A stretch of DNA of 64,000 nucleotides from Anderseniella sp. (GCA_028289645.1 JANQOK010000015.1:248001-312000); one strand, 5' to 3'; numbered from the stretch's first letter, positions 39,597-49,067 are shown. Numbers and translations are program-made. Notes: generated from the sequence alone by a model not told the origin.

Positions 39597-40643
39597 ATGT
39601 CCCAAGCCAGCCAGCGTGTTTTCTCCGGCGTACAGCCAACCGGCAACCTGCACCTGGGCAACTATCTCGGTGCCATCAAGCGCTTTGTCGCGATGCAGTC
39701 ATCATATGACTGCATCTACTGCGTCGTAGATCTGCATGCCATCACCCAGGACAGGTCCGTGTGGGGCGGTCCGCAAGAGCTTGCCCGCAGCACGCGGGAG
39801 GTTACCGCAGCCTATCTGGCGGCGGGCATCGATCCGGGCGCGCACATAGTGTTCAACCAGAGCCAGGTTGCGGCTCACTCCGAACTGGCCTGGATCTTCA
39901 ACTGTGTGGCGCGTGTGGGATGGCTGAACCGCATGACCCAGTTCAAGGACAAGGCCGGCAAGAACCGGGAGAATGCCTCAGTGGGACTGTATGCCTATCC
40001 CAATCTGATGGCGGCCGACATCCTTGCCTACCGGGCTACCCATGTGCCGGTGGGAGAGGACCAGAAACAGCATCTGGAACTGACCCGTGACATCGCGCAG
40101 AAATTCAACATCGACATGGCCGACGCCTGCACTGAAGCGGGCTATCCGGACGGATTTTTCCCGCTGCCGGAACCGTTGATCACCGGCCCCGCAACCCGGG
40201 TCATGTCCTTGCGCGATGGCGACAAGAAGATGTCCAAATCTGATCCGTCCGACCTGTCCCGCATCAACCTGACCGACGATGCGGATACGATTGCAAAGAA
40301 GATCCGCAAGGCAAAAACCGATCCCGATGCCCTGCCGGACACCATGGATGCGCTGAAGGATCGGCCGGAGGCGGCCAACCTGCTCGGCATTTTCGCTGCA
40401 TTGCAGGACAAGACGATTGAAACCGTGGTGCCGGAATTCGCCGGCCGGCAGTTTTCCGACCTGAAACAGGCGCTCGCCGATCTCGCGGTTGAGAGACTGT
40501 CGCCGATCGCCGCTGAAATGCAGAAACTTATGGCGTCTCAAGATCACATTGACGCGGTGCTGAAAGACGGTGCGGAGCGTGCCAATGCCATTGCAGAGCC
40601 GGTGATGGCCGATGTACGGCGCATTATGGGGTTTGTTCGCTAG
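39597..40643 (+). CDS. trpS: Tryptophanyl-tRNA synthetase
   Basis: A 348-residue class Ic aminoacyl-tRNA synthetase. The HIGH-type motif is [11 protein letters not shown] near residues 18-28 after SGVQPTG. The KMSKS loop is KKMSKSD, near 210. [22 protein letters not shown] is a tight family signature. Length is standard. The next gene, nfu, is 146 bases away and has its own control region. Confidence 0.98.
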   Translation: MSQASQRVFSGVQPTGNLHLGNYLGAIKRFVAMQSSYDCIYCVVDLHAITQDRSVWGGPQELARSTREVTAAYLAAGIDPGAHIVFNQSQVAAHSELAWIFNCVARVGWLNRMTQFKDKAGKNRENASVGLYAYPNLMAADILAYRATHVPVGEDQKQHLELTRDIAQKFNIDMADACTEAGYPDGFFPLPEPLITGPATRVMSLRDGDKKMSKSDPSDLSRINLTDDADTIAKKIRKAKTDPDALPDTMDALKDRPEAANLLGIFAALQDKTIETVVPEFAGRQFSDLKQALADLAVERLSPIAAEMQKLMASQDHIDAVLKDGAERANAIAEPVMADVRRIMGFVR

Positions 40644-40695
40644 CCCGGGGACAGTTTGCGCGCGGTCCAGGTCAAACAAATTTCTGACAAGCTAA

Positions 40696-40712
40696 TCTGG
40701 AATTATTCCAGA
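40696..40712. promoter_or_regulatory. 17-bp palindrome over the nfu promoter (possible Irr-type box)
   Basis: TCTGGAA (40696-40702), TTA, TTCCAGA (40706-40712) is a perfect inverted repeat. Its inner part overlaps a possible -35, CTGGAA (40697-40702), 17 bases from TATATG (40720-40725). The shape resembles the alphaproteobacterial Irr/ICE motif TTAGAA-n3-TTCTAA, but two bases per half differ, so the identity of the regulator is a guess. An iron regulator would suit an Fe-S scaffold gene. Confidence 0.5.
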
Positions 40713-40789
40713 AAACGTATATATGTTAGATTACATTCATCGAGTGACGCAGATCACACGCACGCGTTGCCGCAGGAGTTGATACGGAC

Positions 40790-41347
40790 ATGTTCATTCA
40801 GACCGAAGCCACGCCGAACCCAAGTACCCTCAAGTTCATTCCCGGCAAACCCGTCGTGGAAGGTGATCCGAGGGATTTTCGCTCAGCCGATGAGGCGACC
40901 ATCTCACCGTTGGCCGAAAAGCTGTTTTCCGTTGCTGGCGTGGAGGGTGTGTTTCTCGGAGCCGATTTCATTACGGTGACCAAGGACGATGGTGAATGGC
41001 AGCATCTCAAGCCGGCCGTGCTGGGCGCAATCATGGAGCACTTCATGTCTGGCGCTCCGGTCATTCGCAATGGTGAAACTGAGGCGGTTGCCGATGAAGG
41101 AGAGTTCTCCGAAGCTGACCAGCAGATCGTCACAACCATCAAGGAGTTGCTCGACACCCGGGTTCGCCCGGCGGTGGCGCAGGATGGCGGCGATATCACC
41201 TTCCATGGATTCAAGGAAGGTATTGTCTACCTGCAGATGAAAGGTGCATGCGCCGGGTGTCCCAGCTCCACGGCAACCCTGAAGCACGGAATCGAAAACC
41301 TGCTGCGCCACTTCATCCCGGAAGTGAACGAAGTCCGCCCGGTCTGA
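40790..41347 (+). CDS. NifU-like Fe-S cluster scaffold protein (Nfu)
   Basis: A 185-residue two-domain Nfu. The N-terminal Nfu_N domain opens MFIQTEATPNPSTLKFIPGK. The C-terminal NifU domain (about 105-185) has RPAVAQDGGDITF and the cluster-binding CxxC in GACAGCPSSTATLK. It carries or transfers [4Fe-4S] clusters to target enzymes; the radical SAM enzymes MiaB and HemW in this window are potential clients. It is the first gene of nfu-tsaB/rimI, with the palindrome-bearing control region directly upstream. Confidence 0.95.
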   Translation: MFIQTEATPNPSTLKFIPGKPVVEGDPRDFRSADEATISPLAEKLFSVAGVEGVFLGADFITVTKDDGEWQHLKPAVLGAIMEHFMSGAPVIRNGETEAVADEGEFSEADQQIVTTIKELLDTRVRPAVAQDGGDITFHGFKEGIVYLQMKGACAGCPSSTATLKHGIENLLRHFIPEVNEVRPV

Positions 41348-41384
41348 CCGGCCTTCACTCTGGCCGCACGTTGGCCGCGATGCC

Positions 41385-42560
41385 ATGATTGTTCTCAGTG
41401 TAGACACTGCTCATGCGGCGTGTTCTGTGTGTGTCTTCGACATGGTCGCAAACCGGTCATTGGCGCTGCTCAGTGAACCGATGCAGCGCGGCCACGCCGA
41501 ACGCCTGACCGACATGGCGCGTGAGGCTGTGGCTACCGCAGGTATCAGCCTTTCAGACGTTGACCGGCTCGCGGCATGTTCAGGTCCGGGAACCTTTACC
41601 GGTGTTCGCATCGGCCTGGCGTTCGTGCGCGGGCTGGCGCTGGTGCTGAAAGTGCCGGCAATCGGTGTTACGACGTTTGCGGCATTGGCGCAGAGCTGTC
41701 GGGCGGATGCCGCCGGCCGGGATATCTGGATCGTTCAGGACGCCCGCCGTGGCGAGGTTTACCTGCAGGGATTTGATGGCGACGGCGTACCCTTGCACCC
41801 GGCATCGGTGCTTGCCATTGCGGCCGCAGGTGAAATGCTGAGCGACAAGTCGGGACTGGCGGCCGGGTCCGGCGTAAAGCTCGTCGATCTGCCGGACAAT
41901 CTGGATGTCGCCAATGTCAGCGCCGTTCCCGATGCGGCAATGGTTGCCAGGCTGGCAGGTCAAACCGAAGATGCAAGCAACGCCGGCGCGGTTCCGTTTT
42001 ATCTGCGCGCTGCGGACGCCAAGGCGCAATCGCCGCTGGTCAGGCATCGTGAAAGCGATCTGTCCATCGAGACTGCAGATGCCCGCTATGCCAGCGTACT
42101 CGCGGCCATTCACGAGCCCTGTTTTGAAGACTCCTGGGATGCTCCGGCAATGGCGGCACTGCTTGCGACACCCGGCGCGGTCGCCTTGCTGGCGATGCAG
42201 GACAAGGCCGGGGACAAGCAGCCGTGCGGATTCGTGTTACTGCGGGCTGCGGCAGATGAGATGGAAGTATTGACGCTCGCGGTACTGCCGCACACCCGTC
42301 GCAGGGGCGTGGCGCGCGCACTCATGCAAGCCGTGCGCCGGCATGCTGCAAGTGCCGGTGCGAAGAAGATATTCATTGAATATGCCCGAGACAATCAGGC
42401 CGCTCACGCGCTTTATGAAAGCGTTGGCTATACTCGTGACGGGGTGCGTTCGAACTACTACAAGAATACCGACGGCACGGTCAGCGATGCCATTACCGCC
42501 AGCCTGAAACTGACGGATGCCGACCATTTCGATTGTCAGCAGACCCATGAGCGACTATAG
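41385..42560 (+). CDS. TsaB-RimI fusion protein
   Basis: A single 391-residue frame joining two proteins normally encoded by adjacent genes. Residues 1-213 are TsaB, the dimerisation subunit for N6-threonylcarbamoyladenosine synthesis in tRNA: SGPGTFTGVRIGLAF at 66-80 and the closing PFYLRAADAK at 204-213. After a linker of about 10 residues, 224-385 are a GNAT acetyltransferase like RimI, the acetylase of ribosomal protein S18: LAVLPHTRRRGVARALM (acetyl-CoA loop), AHALYESVGYTRDGVR and YY. The start is 38 bases after nfu. No internal stop or frameshift was seen, so this is a true fusion rather than an annotation join. Confidence 0.92.
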   Translation: MIVLSVDTAHAACSVCVFDMVANRSLALLSEPMQRGHAERLTDMAREAVATAGISLSDVDRLAACSGPGTFTGVRIGLAFVRGLALVLKVPAIGVTTFAALAQSCRADAAGRDIWIVQDARRGEVYLQGFDGDGVPLHPASVLAIAAAGEMLSDKSGLAAGSGVKLVDLPDNLDVANVSAVPDAAMVARLAGQTEDASNAGAVPFYLRAADAKAQSPLVRHRESDLSIETADARYASVLAAIHEPCFEDSWDAPAMAALLATPGAVALLAMQDKAGDKQPCGFVLLRAAADEMEVLTLAVLPHTRRRGVARALMQAVRRHAASAGAKKIFIEYARDNQAAHALYESVGYTRDGVRSNYYKNTDGTVSDAITASLKLTDADHFDCQQTHERL

Positions 42561-42641
42561 GCTCTACCAAATCAACAACGATCAGGTTCAGCGTTCCCAA
42601 TTACAATACCCGGAAACCATCCTGATGCCGGAGTGTTATCA

Positions 42642-44012
42642 ATGCCTGTAACGCAGCAGGAAACGTCGTCAACCGCGCCGTCAAAGGTGTTCATCAAGAC
42701 CTATGGGTGCCAGATGAACGTCTATGACAGCGATCGTATGGGAGAGGTGTTGAGCGAGCGCGGCTATGTGACCACGCAGACCGCGGAAGACGCCGATCTG
42801 GTGATCCTCAATACCTGCCACATCCGTGAGAAGGCGGCTGAGAAAGTCTATTCCGAGCTGGGCCGGCTGCGGCGCCTGAAATCACGCAGCGAACACGACA
42901 TGAAGATCGCGGTTGCCGGATGTGTGGCGCAGGCGGAAGGCGAGGAAATCGTGCGCCGTGCACCCGTGGTCGATCTGGTGTTCGGTCCGCAAACCTATCA
43001 TCGCCTGCCTGACCTGCTTGACCGCCATGGCGAAACCGGCGCTGCCGTGATCGAGACGGAGCTACCAGTTGATGAAAAATTCGAAGCGCTGGATACACCG
43101 GCCGCGAAACCTGTCAAACGTGGTGTTGCCGCTTTCCTGACGGTGCAGGAGGGCTGTGACAAGTTCTGCACGTTCTGCGTCGTGCCCTATACCCGCGGCG
43201 CAGAGTTCTCCCGCCCTGCCGGGCGCATCCTGGCGGAAGCACGCAAGCTGGTGGACGCCGGTGTGCGTGAGATCACGCTGCTCGGGCAGAACGTCAATGC
43301 CTGGCATGGCGAAGGTCTTGCCGGGCATGCCTGGTCACTGGGTCACCTGCTCAATGCGCTGTCCGACATCGACGGCCTGGAGCGGTTGCGCTACACGACC
43401 AGCCACCCGCGCGACATGGACGATGAGCTGATTGCCGCCCACGGTTCGAACCCGAAGCTGATGCCGTACCTGCATCTGCCGGTCCAGTCGGGCAGCGACC
43501 GCATCCTGAAAGCCATGAACCGCAAGCATACGGCTGGTGAGTATATCGACCTTGTCGGCCGTATCCGCGGCGCGCGCCCCGACATTGCCATGTCGTCGGA
43601 CTTCATCGTTGGTTTTCCCGGCGAGACGGACGCCGATTTTGCCGCCACCATGGACCTGGTCCGGCAGGTGACCTATGCGCAGGCGTTTTCCTTCAAGTAT
43701 TCGCCGCGTCCCGGCACACCGGCTTCCACTGACGCCGATCAGGTTCCAGAAGATGTCAAGGCTGAACGTCTGGCGCAGTTGCAGTCGCTGCTGACTGCGC
43801 AGCAGGCTGCCTTCAATGAGGCCTGCACGGGACGTGTGCTCGACGTATTGCTGGAGAAGCCCGGCCGTCAGACAGGCCAACTGATCGGACGCTCGCCTTA
43901 TCTGCAGTCAGTGTTCATTGAGTCGGGTGGAAACTGCATCGGTGACACTGTAAAGGTCGCCATCGAAAGTGTCGGACCGAATTCATTGACCGGTCACATG
44001 GTTGAAGCATAA
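42642..44012 (+). CDS. miaB: tRNA-2-methylthio-N6-dimethylallyladenosine synthase MiaB
   Basis: A 456-residue methylthiotransferase acting on i6A37 of tRNA. Three Cys of the auxiliary [4Fe-4S] cluster are Cys23 (YGCQMN), Cys59 (NTCHIREKA) and Cys94 (AGCVAQ). The radical SAM cluster is C172-x3-C176-x2-C179 in [11 protein letters not shown]-terminal TRAM domain starts near 385. The ATG at 42642 has GGAG eight to ten bases upstream, so it is preferred to the GTG three codons earlier. tRNA position 37 is also the target of TsaB just upstream. Confidence 0.97.
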   Translation: MPVTQQETSSTAPSKVFIKTYGCQMNVYDSDRMGEVLSERGYVTTQTAEDADLVILNTCHIREKAAEKVYSELGRLRRLKSRSEHDMKIAVAGCVAQAEGEEIVRRAPVVDLVFGPQTYHRLPDLLDRHGETGAAVIETELPVDEKFEALDTPAAKPVKRGVAAFLTVQEGCDKFCTFCVVPYTRGAEFSRPAGRILAEARKLVDAGVREITLLGQNVNAWHGEGLAGHAWSLGHLLNALSDIDGLERLRYTTSHPRDMDDELIAAHGSNPKLMPYLHLPVQSGSDRILKAMNRKHTAGEYIDLVGRIRGARPDIAMSSDFIVGFPGETDADFAATMDLVRQVTYAQAFSFKYSPRPGTPASTDADQVPEDVKAERLAQLQSLLTAQQAAFNEACTGRVLDVLLEKPGRQTGQLIGRSPYLQSVFIESGGNCIGDTVKVAIESVGPNSLTGHMVEA

Positions 44013-44067
44013 GGCCGAATGTGATGTGCTTTCACCATTATATCAGAGAATCAGGAGACCTGCCCCG

Positions 44068-45105
44068 TTGACGTCACGCACAGCCCAGTCAAGGCCCGCA
44101 TCCCGGCAAAACAAGACCGCCGCAGACTCAGCGCACAGCAGCATTACCCTAGGCTTCGACGACAACCGTCTGCTGATGCTCGTGTTCGGTGAACACGACG
44201 AACACCTGCTGCTGATCGAGGACAGGCTCGGTGTCGATATCACGCCACGGGGCAACAAGGTCGCCATTCGCGGCTCTGAAACGGGCAACGAAATGGCCCG
44301 GCAGGTTCTGGTGGAGCTCTATCAGCGCGCCCTGGAAGGCCTTGATCTCGGCCGCGGCGATGTCGAGGGTGCCATTCGCATGGCCATGAGCCCGGTTGCG
44401 GTTGCCAAGGGCGCGTCCGAGGTTGCCGCCATCCGGACCCGGCGCAAGACGGTGACGGCCAGGTCGCCCGGCCAGAAAACCTATCTCGAAGCAATAGCTG
44501 CCAATGAGCTGGTGTTCGGCATCGGCCCGGCCGGAACCGGCAAGACATACCTGGCAGTGGTGTGTGCCGCTGCCGAGCTGATGGCCGGGCGGGTTGATCG
44601 CATCATCCTGTCGCGCCCCGCCGTGGAAGCGGGCGAGCGGCTCGGTTTCCTGCCCGGCGACATGAAGGAGAAGGTCGATCCCTATCTCAGGCCGCTTTAC
44701 GACGCGCTGTATGACGTCATGCCGCCGGAAGCTGTGATCAAGGGCCTGGCCGACAACACGATTGAGATTGCGCCGCTGGCTTTCATGCGTGGCCGCACCC
44801 TGTCGTCTGCCTTCATCATTCTGGACGAGGCGCAAAACACCACGCCGCAGCAGATGAAAATGTTTCTGACGCGCCTTGGTGAAGGTTCGCGCATGGTCAT
44901 TACTGGCGATCCGAGCCAGGTCGACTTGCCGCCGGGAACCACGTCAGGACTGACTCAGGCGCTTGACTACCTGAAAAACGTGAAGGGTATTTCGCAGGTC
45001 AAGTTCGACAAGTCGGACATTGTGCGTCATCAGCTGGTGTCGCGCATCGTCGACGCCTATGAGCGGGCCGGCTGGGAGCCGGCAACAAGGCCACGCTCGC
45101 TGTGA
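44068..45105 (+). CDS. phoH: PhoH family ATPase
   Basis: A 345-residue PhoH-like P-loop protein with an N-terminal KH-like region (about 25-110) and the ATPase core: Walker A FGIGPAGTGKTYLAV, Walker B AFIILDEAQNTT, and MKMFLTRLGEGSRMVITGDPSQ. RNA-related function is suspected from its constant pairing with ybeY. The start is a TTG: AGGAG at 44053-44057 lies 10 bases before it, whereas a longer form would begin inside miaB without a ribosome-binding site. ybeY starts on the last codon (GTG overlapping TGA). Confidence 0.94.
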   Translation: MTSRTAQSRPASRQNKTAADSAHSSITLGFDDNRLLMLVFGEHDEHLLLIEDRLGVDITPRGNKVAIRGSETGNEMARQVLVELYQRALEGLDLGRGDVEGAIRMAMSPVAVAKGASEVAAIRTRRKTVTARSPGQKTYLEAIAANELVFGIGPAGTGKTYLAVVCAAAELMAGRVDRIILSRPAVEAGERLGFLPGDMKEKVDPYLRPLYDALYDVMPPEAVIKGLADNTIEIAPLAFMRGRTLSSAFIILDEAQNTTPQQMKMFLTRLGEGSRMVITGDPSQVDLPPGTTSGLTQALDYLKNVKGISQVKFDKSDIVRHQLVSRIVDAYERAGWEPATRPRSL

Positions 45106-45569
45106 TACTCGAAATCGAGGTTGATAGGGCCGCCTGGAACGAAATCTCCGATCCGGCACCTGAGTTGAACGCGGCAGCACAGGCAACCGAGACTGCGCTT
45201 GGCGTGGATTTGTCGGATACCGTGCTGACCATCTCGCTGCTGACGGATGACGCCGTGGCCGAGCTCAACCGGCAGTGGCGCAACAAGGCCGGGCCGACCA
45301 ATGTGCTGTCGTTTCCTGCCGCGAAAGACATGCCGTTGCCGCCCGGTGAGCCGCGCCCGCTGGGTGACATCATGCTGTCGGCCGGTGTGGTGAAACGTGA
45401 GGCGCAGCAGCAGAATAAGTCACTTGAGCATCATTTGGTTCACCTTGCTGTGCATGGTATCTTGCACTTAATGGGTTATGATCACATAAATGAAGCCGAG
45501 GCGGACGAGATGGAACGCCTTGAGGTTGACATACTGAACGCGCTTGGCATTGCCAATCCGTATACATGA
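45102..45569 (+). CDS. ybeY: Endoribonuclease YbeY (rRNA maturation factor)
   Basis: A 155-residue zinc metalloprotein required for 16S rRNA 3'-end maturation and ribosome quality control. The metal site HGILHLMGYDH contains three His in H-x3-H-x5-H spacing. RNKAGPTNVLSFP and LGDIMLSAGVV precede it in family order. The GTG start overlaps the phoH stop, so translation is coupled. tlyC follows after 60 bases. Confidence 0.96.
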   Translation: MILEIEVDRAAWNEISDPAPELNAAAQATETALGVDLSDTVLTISLLTDDAVAELNRQWRNKAGPTNVLSFPAAKDMPLPPGEPRPLGDIMLSAGVVKREAQQQNKSLEHHLVHLAVHGILHLMGYDHINEAEADEMERLEVDILNALGIANPYT

Positions 45570-45629
45570 CCCGTATCCGGAGCAGTACTGAGACAGGACA
45601 GAGGACGCCGGTGAAAGCCGGCCGGTCAA

Positions 45630-46685
45630 ATGGACGAAGACCAATCTAGCAGGTCCCGTAACGGGACCAGCACCCCTTCTGAAAACACTAGAAACGACAA
45701 TGGCGGCCTGTGGTCTCGGATCAAGCGCATCCTCGGCGGAGGCAGGTCGGACGAAACCCTGCGCGAAAGCCTGGAAGGTGTGCTTGACCGGCATGCGGAG
45801 GAAGATGGCACCGCAAAATTCCGTGCCGATGCCAAGTCGATGATGCTCAATCTGATTGAGTTTTCCGACTTGCGTCTGGATGACGTGATGGTGCCGCGCG
45901 CCGAAATCATTGCCATCGATGCGACAAGCTCGGTATCTGAACTGCTCGACTGCTTCCTCGAGGCCGGCCACTCGCGGTTGCCGATCTATCACGACACGCT
46001 CGATGAACCGCTCGGCATGATCCATATCAAGGATTTCCTTGAGTGGTTGAATTCCAAGGACAAGCGGGTCCGGCCGAAACAAGGTGCAAAGAAGTCTGTG
46101 CCGATCCTGTCGCTGTCGGCCACCGACCTGAAAACCCCGGTCAGCGAACTCGGCATTATGCGCGAGTTGCTTTATGTGCCGCCTTCCATGCCTGCAGCGG
46201 ACCTGCTGGTGAAAATGCAGTCCACTCATGTTCACATGGCGGTTGTGGTGGATGAGTACGGTGGCACCGACGGCCTGGCAACGATTGAGGATCTGGTCGA
46301 GGAGATCGTCGGCGATATTGCCGATGAGCATGATGAAAAGGACGAACTGATCACACGTGCGTCTGAAACCAGCTGGCTGGCAGAAGCCCGGCTGGAAATT
46401 GAAGATGCCGAGGAAACTCTGGGTATCAAGCTGTTGCCGGTCGAGGAGGAGGAAGAGGCCGATACGCTTGGCGGTCTGATATTCCACATGCTCGGCCGGG
46501 TGCCGGTGCGGGGCGAACTGATCAAGCATGATTCGGGCATAGAGTTTGAGATCATTGCAGCTGACCCTCGTCGGGTTCGTCGCATCGCCATCCACACCAA
46601 GCCGCGCAAGGTGCGCGCGCCTGCGAGTGCGGCCAAGCCGGCTGCGAAAGCGCCTGAACAGCCGGCTCCACAGGTGCAGAACTGA
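45630..46685 (+). CDS. Hemolysin family / CorC-like CBS-domain protein
   Basis: A 351-residue protein lacking the membrane DUF21 part, so it is of the CorC/TlyC short type. A polar N-terminus (1-60) leads into MMLNLIEFSDLRLDDVMVPR, the usual entry to a CBS pair (about 75-210) with SRLPIYHDTLDEPLGMIHIKD and TDGLATIEDLVEEIVGDI. A C-terminal CorC_HlyC domain (about 230-320) follows, then an Ala/Pro-rich tail. The family is tied to magnesium or cobalt homeostasis, with little biochemistry. Its place between ybeY and lnt is conserved from E. coli to alphaproteobacteria. Confidence 0.9.
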   Translation: MDEDQSSRSRNGTSTPSENTRNDNGGLWSRIKRILGGGRSDETLRESLEGVLDRHAEEDGTAKFRADAKSMMLNLIEFSDLRLDDVMVPRAEIIAIDATSSVSELLDCFLEAGHSRLPIYHDTLDEPLGMIHIKDFLEWLNSKDKRVRPKQGAKKSVPILSLSATDLKTPVSELGIMRELLYVPPSMPAADLLVKMQSTHVHMAVVVDEYGGTDGLATIEDLVEEIVGDIADEHDEKDELITRASETSWLAEARLEIEDAEETLGIKLLPVEEEEEADTLGGLIFHMLGRVPVRGELIKHDSGIEFEIIAADPRRVRRIAIHTKPRKVRAPASAAKPAAKAPEQPAPQVQN

Positions 46686-46741
46686 CCGGTGCACCGGCGA
46701 GCCTGACGGCTGGGCCGCTGTGGCGCCGCTGTCTTGTTGCA

Positions 46742-48310
46742 ATGCTTGCGGGCGGGCTGGCGTGTCTGTCTCTGCCGCCGTTTGATGTCTGGCCGGTGCT
46801 GTTTGTCAGTTACACCATTCTGGTCTGGCTGCTTGATGGCACGGTGCAGGGTCCGGCGGGCAAGCGCCACCGATTCGGTGCCGGCTTTGCGATCGGATGG
46901 TGTTTCGCATTCGGATACTTCGTCCCGTCGCTGTGGTGGATATCGGAAGCGTTCTGGCTGGAACCGGAAAAATTCGCCGCCCTGATCCCGTTTGCGGTCG
47001 CCGGCCTGCCGGCGTATCTGTCGCTGTACTGGGGGCTGGCATTCGGTGTGGCGGCGCTTTTGTGGATTGCAGGCTGGCCAAGGGTCCTGCTGCTTGCCGG
47101 GCTCATCGGCGCGGGCGAATGGCTCAGAGGTCACCTGCTGACCGGATTTCCTTGGAACCTGCCCGGCTACGGTGCCAGTTCACTGGACGGATTTGCGCAA
47201 ACCGCCAGCCTGGTCGGCATATACGGAATGACGGTTGTTGTCGTTGTAGTGGCTGCCACACCGGCACTGTTTTACGTGCCAGGCAGGGCAGCGCACAGAC
47301 CATCGGGAACTGTGGCGTTCTCCGCGTCCGTCTGTGCTGCCGTCGTGGCCCTGCATGTGTGGGGTCACACCCGTGTCGCAAGCTATGATGCCACGCTCGT
47401 CGAAAACGGTGACACTGCAACCGTGGTGCGCATCGTTCAGCCGAACATCTCCCAGAAGGACAAGTGGGATCGGGCCCATGCCGGCCGCATCATCGATACT
47501 TATCTGGAGCTGAGCGGCAGGCCATTTGCCGGCGTGCCGCAGACGCCGCCCATCGTCGTCTGGCCCGAAAGCGCCTTGCCGCGGCTGATCGGTGAAGAAC
47601 ACGGGCTGCGTGCCAGGATAATGGCCAGCCTGCCTGCCGGCACGCCGCTGCTCACCGGTGGCCTGCATCGTGTAACTGATGCGTACGGCAGCGCTTCGAT
47701 CTTCAATTCCCTGCTGGCAATCCCGGCCGGTGGCCAGATCGCGGCCCGGCATGACAAGGTCCGCCTGGTTCCGTTCGGAGAGTTTCTGCCGTTTCAGTGG
47801 TTGTTGGAACCGCTCGGACTGCGCCAGCTGGTCAACCTGCCGCCTGGATTTTCCGCCGGCGGTGAAGACCGGGTTATCCGGCTTGACGGGATTCCGGCAT
47901 TTGCCGGTTTCATTTGCTACGAAGCCGTGTTTCCGCGCTCTGTGCCCTATGCTTCACGGCCCGAGATGCTTGTGAACGCCACCAACGATGCCTGGTTCGG
48001 CACGTCGGGAGGGCCGCACCAGCACCTGGGTCACGCACGGTTTCGTGCCATCGAACAGGGCGTGCCGATGATACGGGCCGCAAATACCGGGATTTCGGCG
48101 ATGATTGACGCGACAGGCCGCGTGCAGGCAAAGCTGGCGCTGGGCACCGCCGGTCATCTTGATGTTGCCATGCCGGCGGTTATGGCGGCAACGCCATACT
48201 CCGTCATCGGAGACCTGGGCTTCCTGGTTCTGCTGGTTTTAATCTCGGGCATCTACATAATTTGTAGACGGATGAAGAAGTTTTGTGTACCAGAAGTGCA
48301 TGAAAATTGA
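46742..48310 (+). CDS. lnt: Apolipoprotein N-acyltransferase
   Basis: A 522-residue inner-membrane enzyme that adds the third acyl chain to lipoproteins. About six N-terminal transmembrane helices (1-200) precede a nitrilase domain. The catalytic triad is visible as Glu in VVWPESALPRL, Lys in ARHDKVRLVPFGE and Cys in GFICYEAVFP. A final helix lies near 495-515. The ATG at 46742 gives a rather short beginning (MLAGGLACLSLPPF): homologues often have about 15 more residues, and the frame is open upstream (LTAGPLWRRCLVA) but without ATG, GTG or TTG, so a rare start is possible. The LpoA-like lipoprotein above is a potential client. Confidence 0.95.
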   Translation: MLAGGLACLSLPPFDVWPVLFVSYTILVWLLDGTVQGPAGKRHRFGAGFAIGWCFAFGYFVPSLWWISEAFWLEPEKFAALIPFAVAGLPAYLSLYWGLAFGVAALLWIAGWPRVLLLAGLIGAGEWLRGHLLTGFPWNLPGYGASSLDGFAQTASLVGIYGMTVVVVVVAATPALFYVPGRAAHRPSGTVAFSASVCAAVVALHVWGHTRVASYDATLVENGDTATVVRIVQPNISQKDKWDRAHAGRIIDTYLELSGRPFAGVPQTPPIVVWPESALPRLIGEEHGLRARIMASLPAGTPLLTGGLHRVTDAYGSASIFNSLLAIPAGGQIAARHDKVRLVPFGEFLPFQWLLEPLGLRQLVNLPPGFSAGGEDRVIRLDGIPAFAGFICYEAVFPRSVPYASRPEMLVNATNDAWFGTSGGPHQHLGHARFRAIEQGVPMIRAANTGISAMIDATGRVQAKLALGTAGHLDVAMPAVMAATPYSVIGDLGFLVLLVLISGIYIICRRMKKFCVPEVHEN

Positions 48311-48463
48311 GCATAGATGTGAATCGGCAACACACACCTTTCGTCTGCTCCCTGGAAAACAATCTAACAACAGTGTGCCGGTACGGCGACTGATCTGCCA
48401 GACGGAAATGTTGCGAGCGCGCAATTCTTGCCGAGTCGCAAACGCTTGCGGAACAGGTGACAG

Positions 48464-48883
48464 ATGACAATGAAAATGCCAAATCCGATTGATGTACATG
48501 TTGGAAGCAGGCTGCGCATGCGCAGAATGCTGGTCGGGATGAGCCAGGAAAAACTCGGTGAAAGTCTCGACCTGACCTTTCAGCAGATCCAGAAATATGA
48601 AAAGGGCTCCAATCGAATCAGTGCCAGCAGGCTGTACGACATGTCGCGTATTCTCGATGTACCGGTGCAGTTTTTCTTCGACGACATGGTCCGCAGCGAT
48701 ATCTCCGGCAAGACCAAGTCAGACAAACAGACCGGTTCATTTGAGATGATAGAGTTTCTGTCCAGTCCGGACGGAGCTCAATTGGTACGGACATTTTCCG
48801 AGATTGAAAGTCCGGAAGTGCGGCGCAATATTCTTGATCTTGTAAAGTCCGTGTCCAGCATCGGCGGTGTTGAGTCCGACTAG
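48464..48883 (+). CDS. XRE-family regulator, PraR-like
   Basis: A 139-residue protein with a Cro/CI-type HTH (about 12-68: RLRMRRMLVGMSQEKLGESL, LTFQQIQKYEKGSNRISASR). The C-terminal part ends in a helix with SPEVRRNILDLVKSV. This is the alphaproteobacterial type represented by PraR of Azorhizobium and Rhizobium, which I recall as a repressor of symbiosis, biofilm and quorum-sensing genes and as lying next to metK. The lnt-XRE-metK order here fits, but the family has many paralogues, so no symbol is given. A short inverted repeat CGCAA-n4-TTGCG at 48437-48450 lies just upstream. Confidence 0.82.
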   Translation: MTMKMPNPIDVHVGSRLRMRRMLVGMSQEKLGESLDLTFQQIQKYEKGSNRISASRLYDMSRILDVPVQFFFDDMVRSDISGKTKSDKQTGSFEMIEFLSSPDGAQLVRTFSEIESPEVRRNILDLVKSVSSIGGVESD

Positions 48884-48940
48884 GGTCCGGACCCTGGGCA
48901 GCGAGACGCCGCGGCGGCAACGGTTGCGGTTAATTGCCCG

Positions 48941-48954
48941 ACATTGGCCAATGT
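48941..48954. promoter_or_regulatory. 14-bp perfect palindrome upstream of metK
   Basis: ACATTGGCCAATGT is self-complementary over its whole length and lies about 115 bases before the metK ATG. It may be an operator for the neighbouring XRE protein or a methionine regulator. A TATAAA at 49012-49017 could be the metK -10 element, but I see no good -35 for it. Confidence 0.4.
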
Positions 48955-49067
48955 TGGCTTGACGTGATGCCTGCAGCCTGACAAAAGGGCGTCCACTCGG
49001 CTGCCATTGCATATAAAGAAATCTGCATATGGCGATCATCCTGGCCCATTCGCGGAGTTTGCAAGCC

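Noticed and set aside
48901-49020. Possible SAM-II riboswitch before metK (CTGCAGCC ... ACAAAAGGG)
   Set aside because: The segment has some similar letters to the SAM-II core, but I could not build the H-type pseudoknot and the order of conserved blocks does not match.
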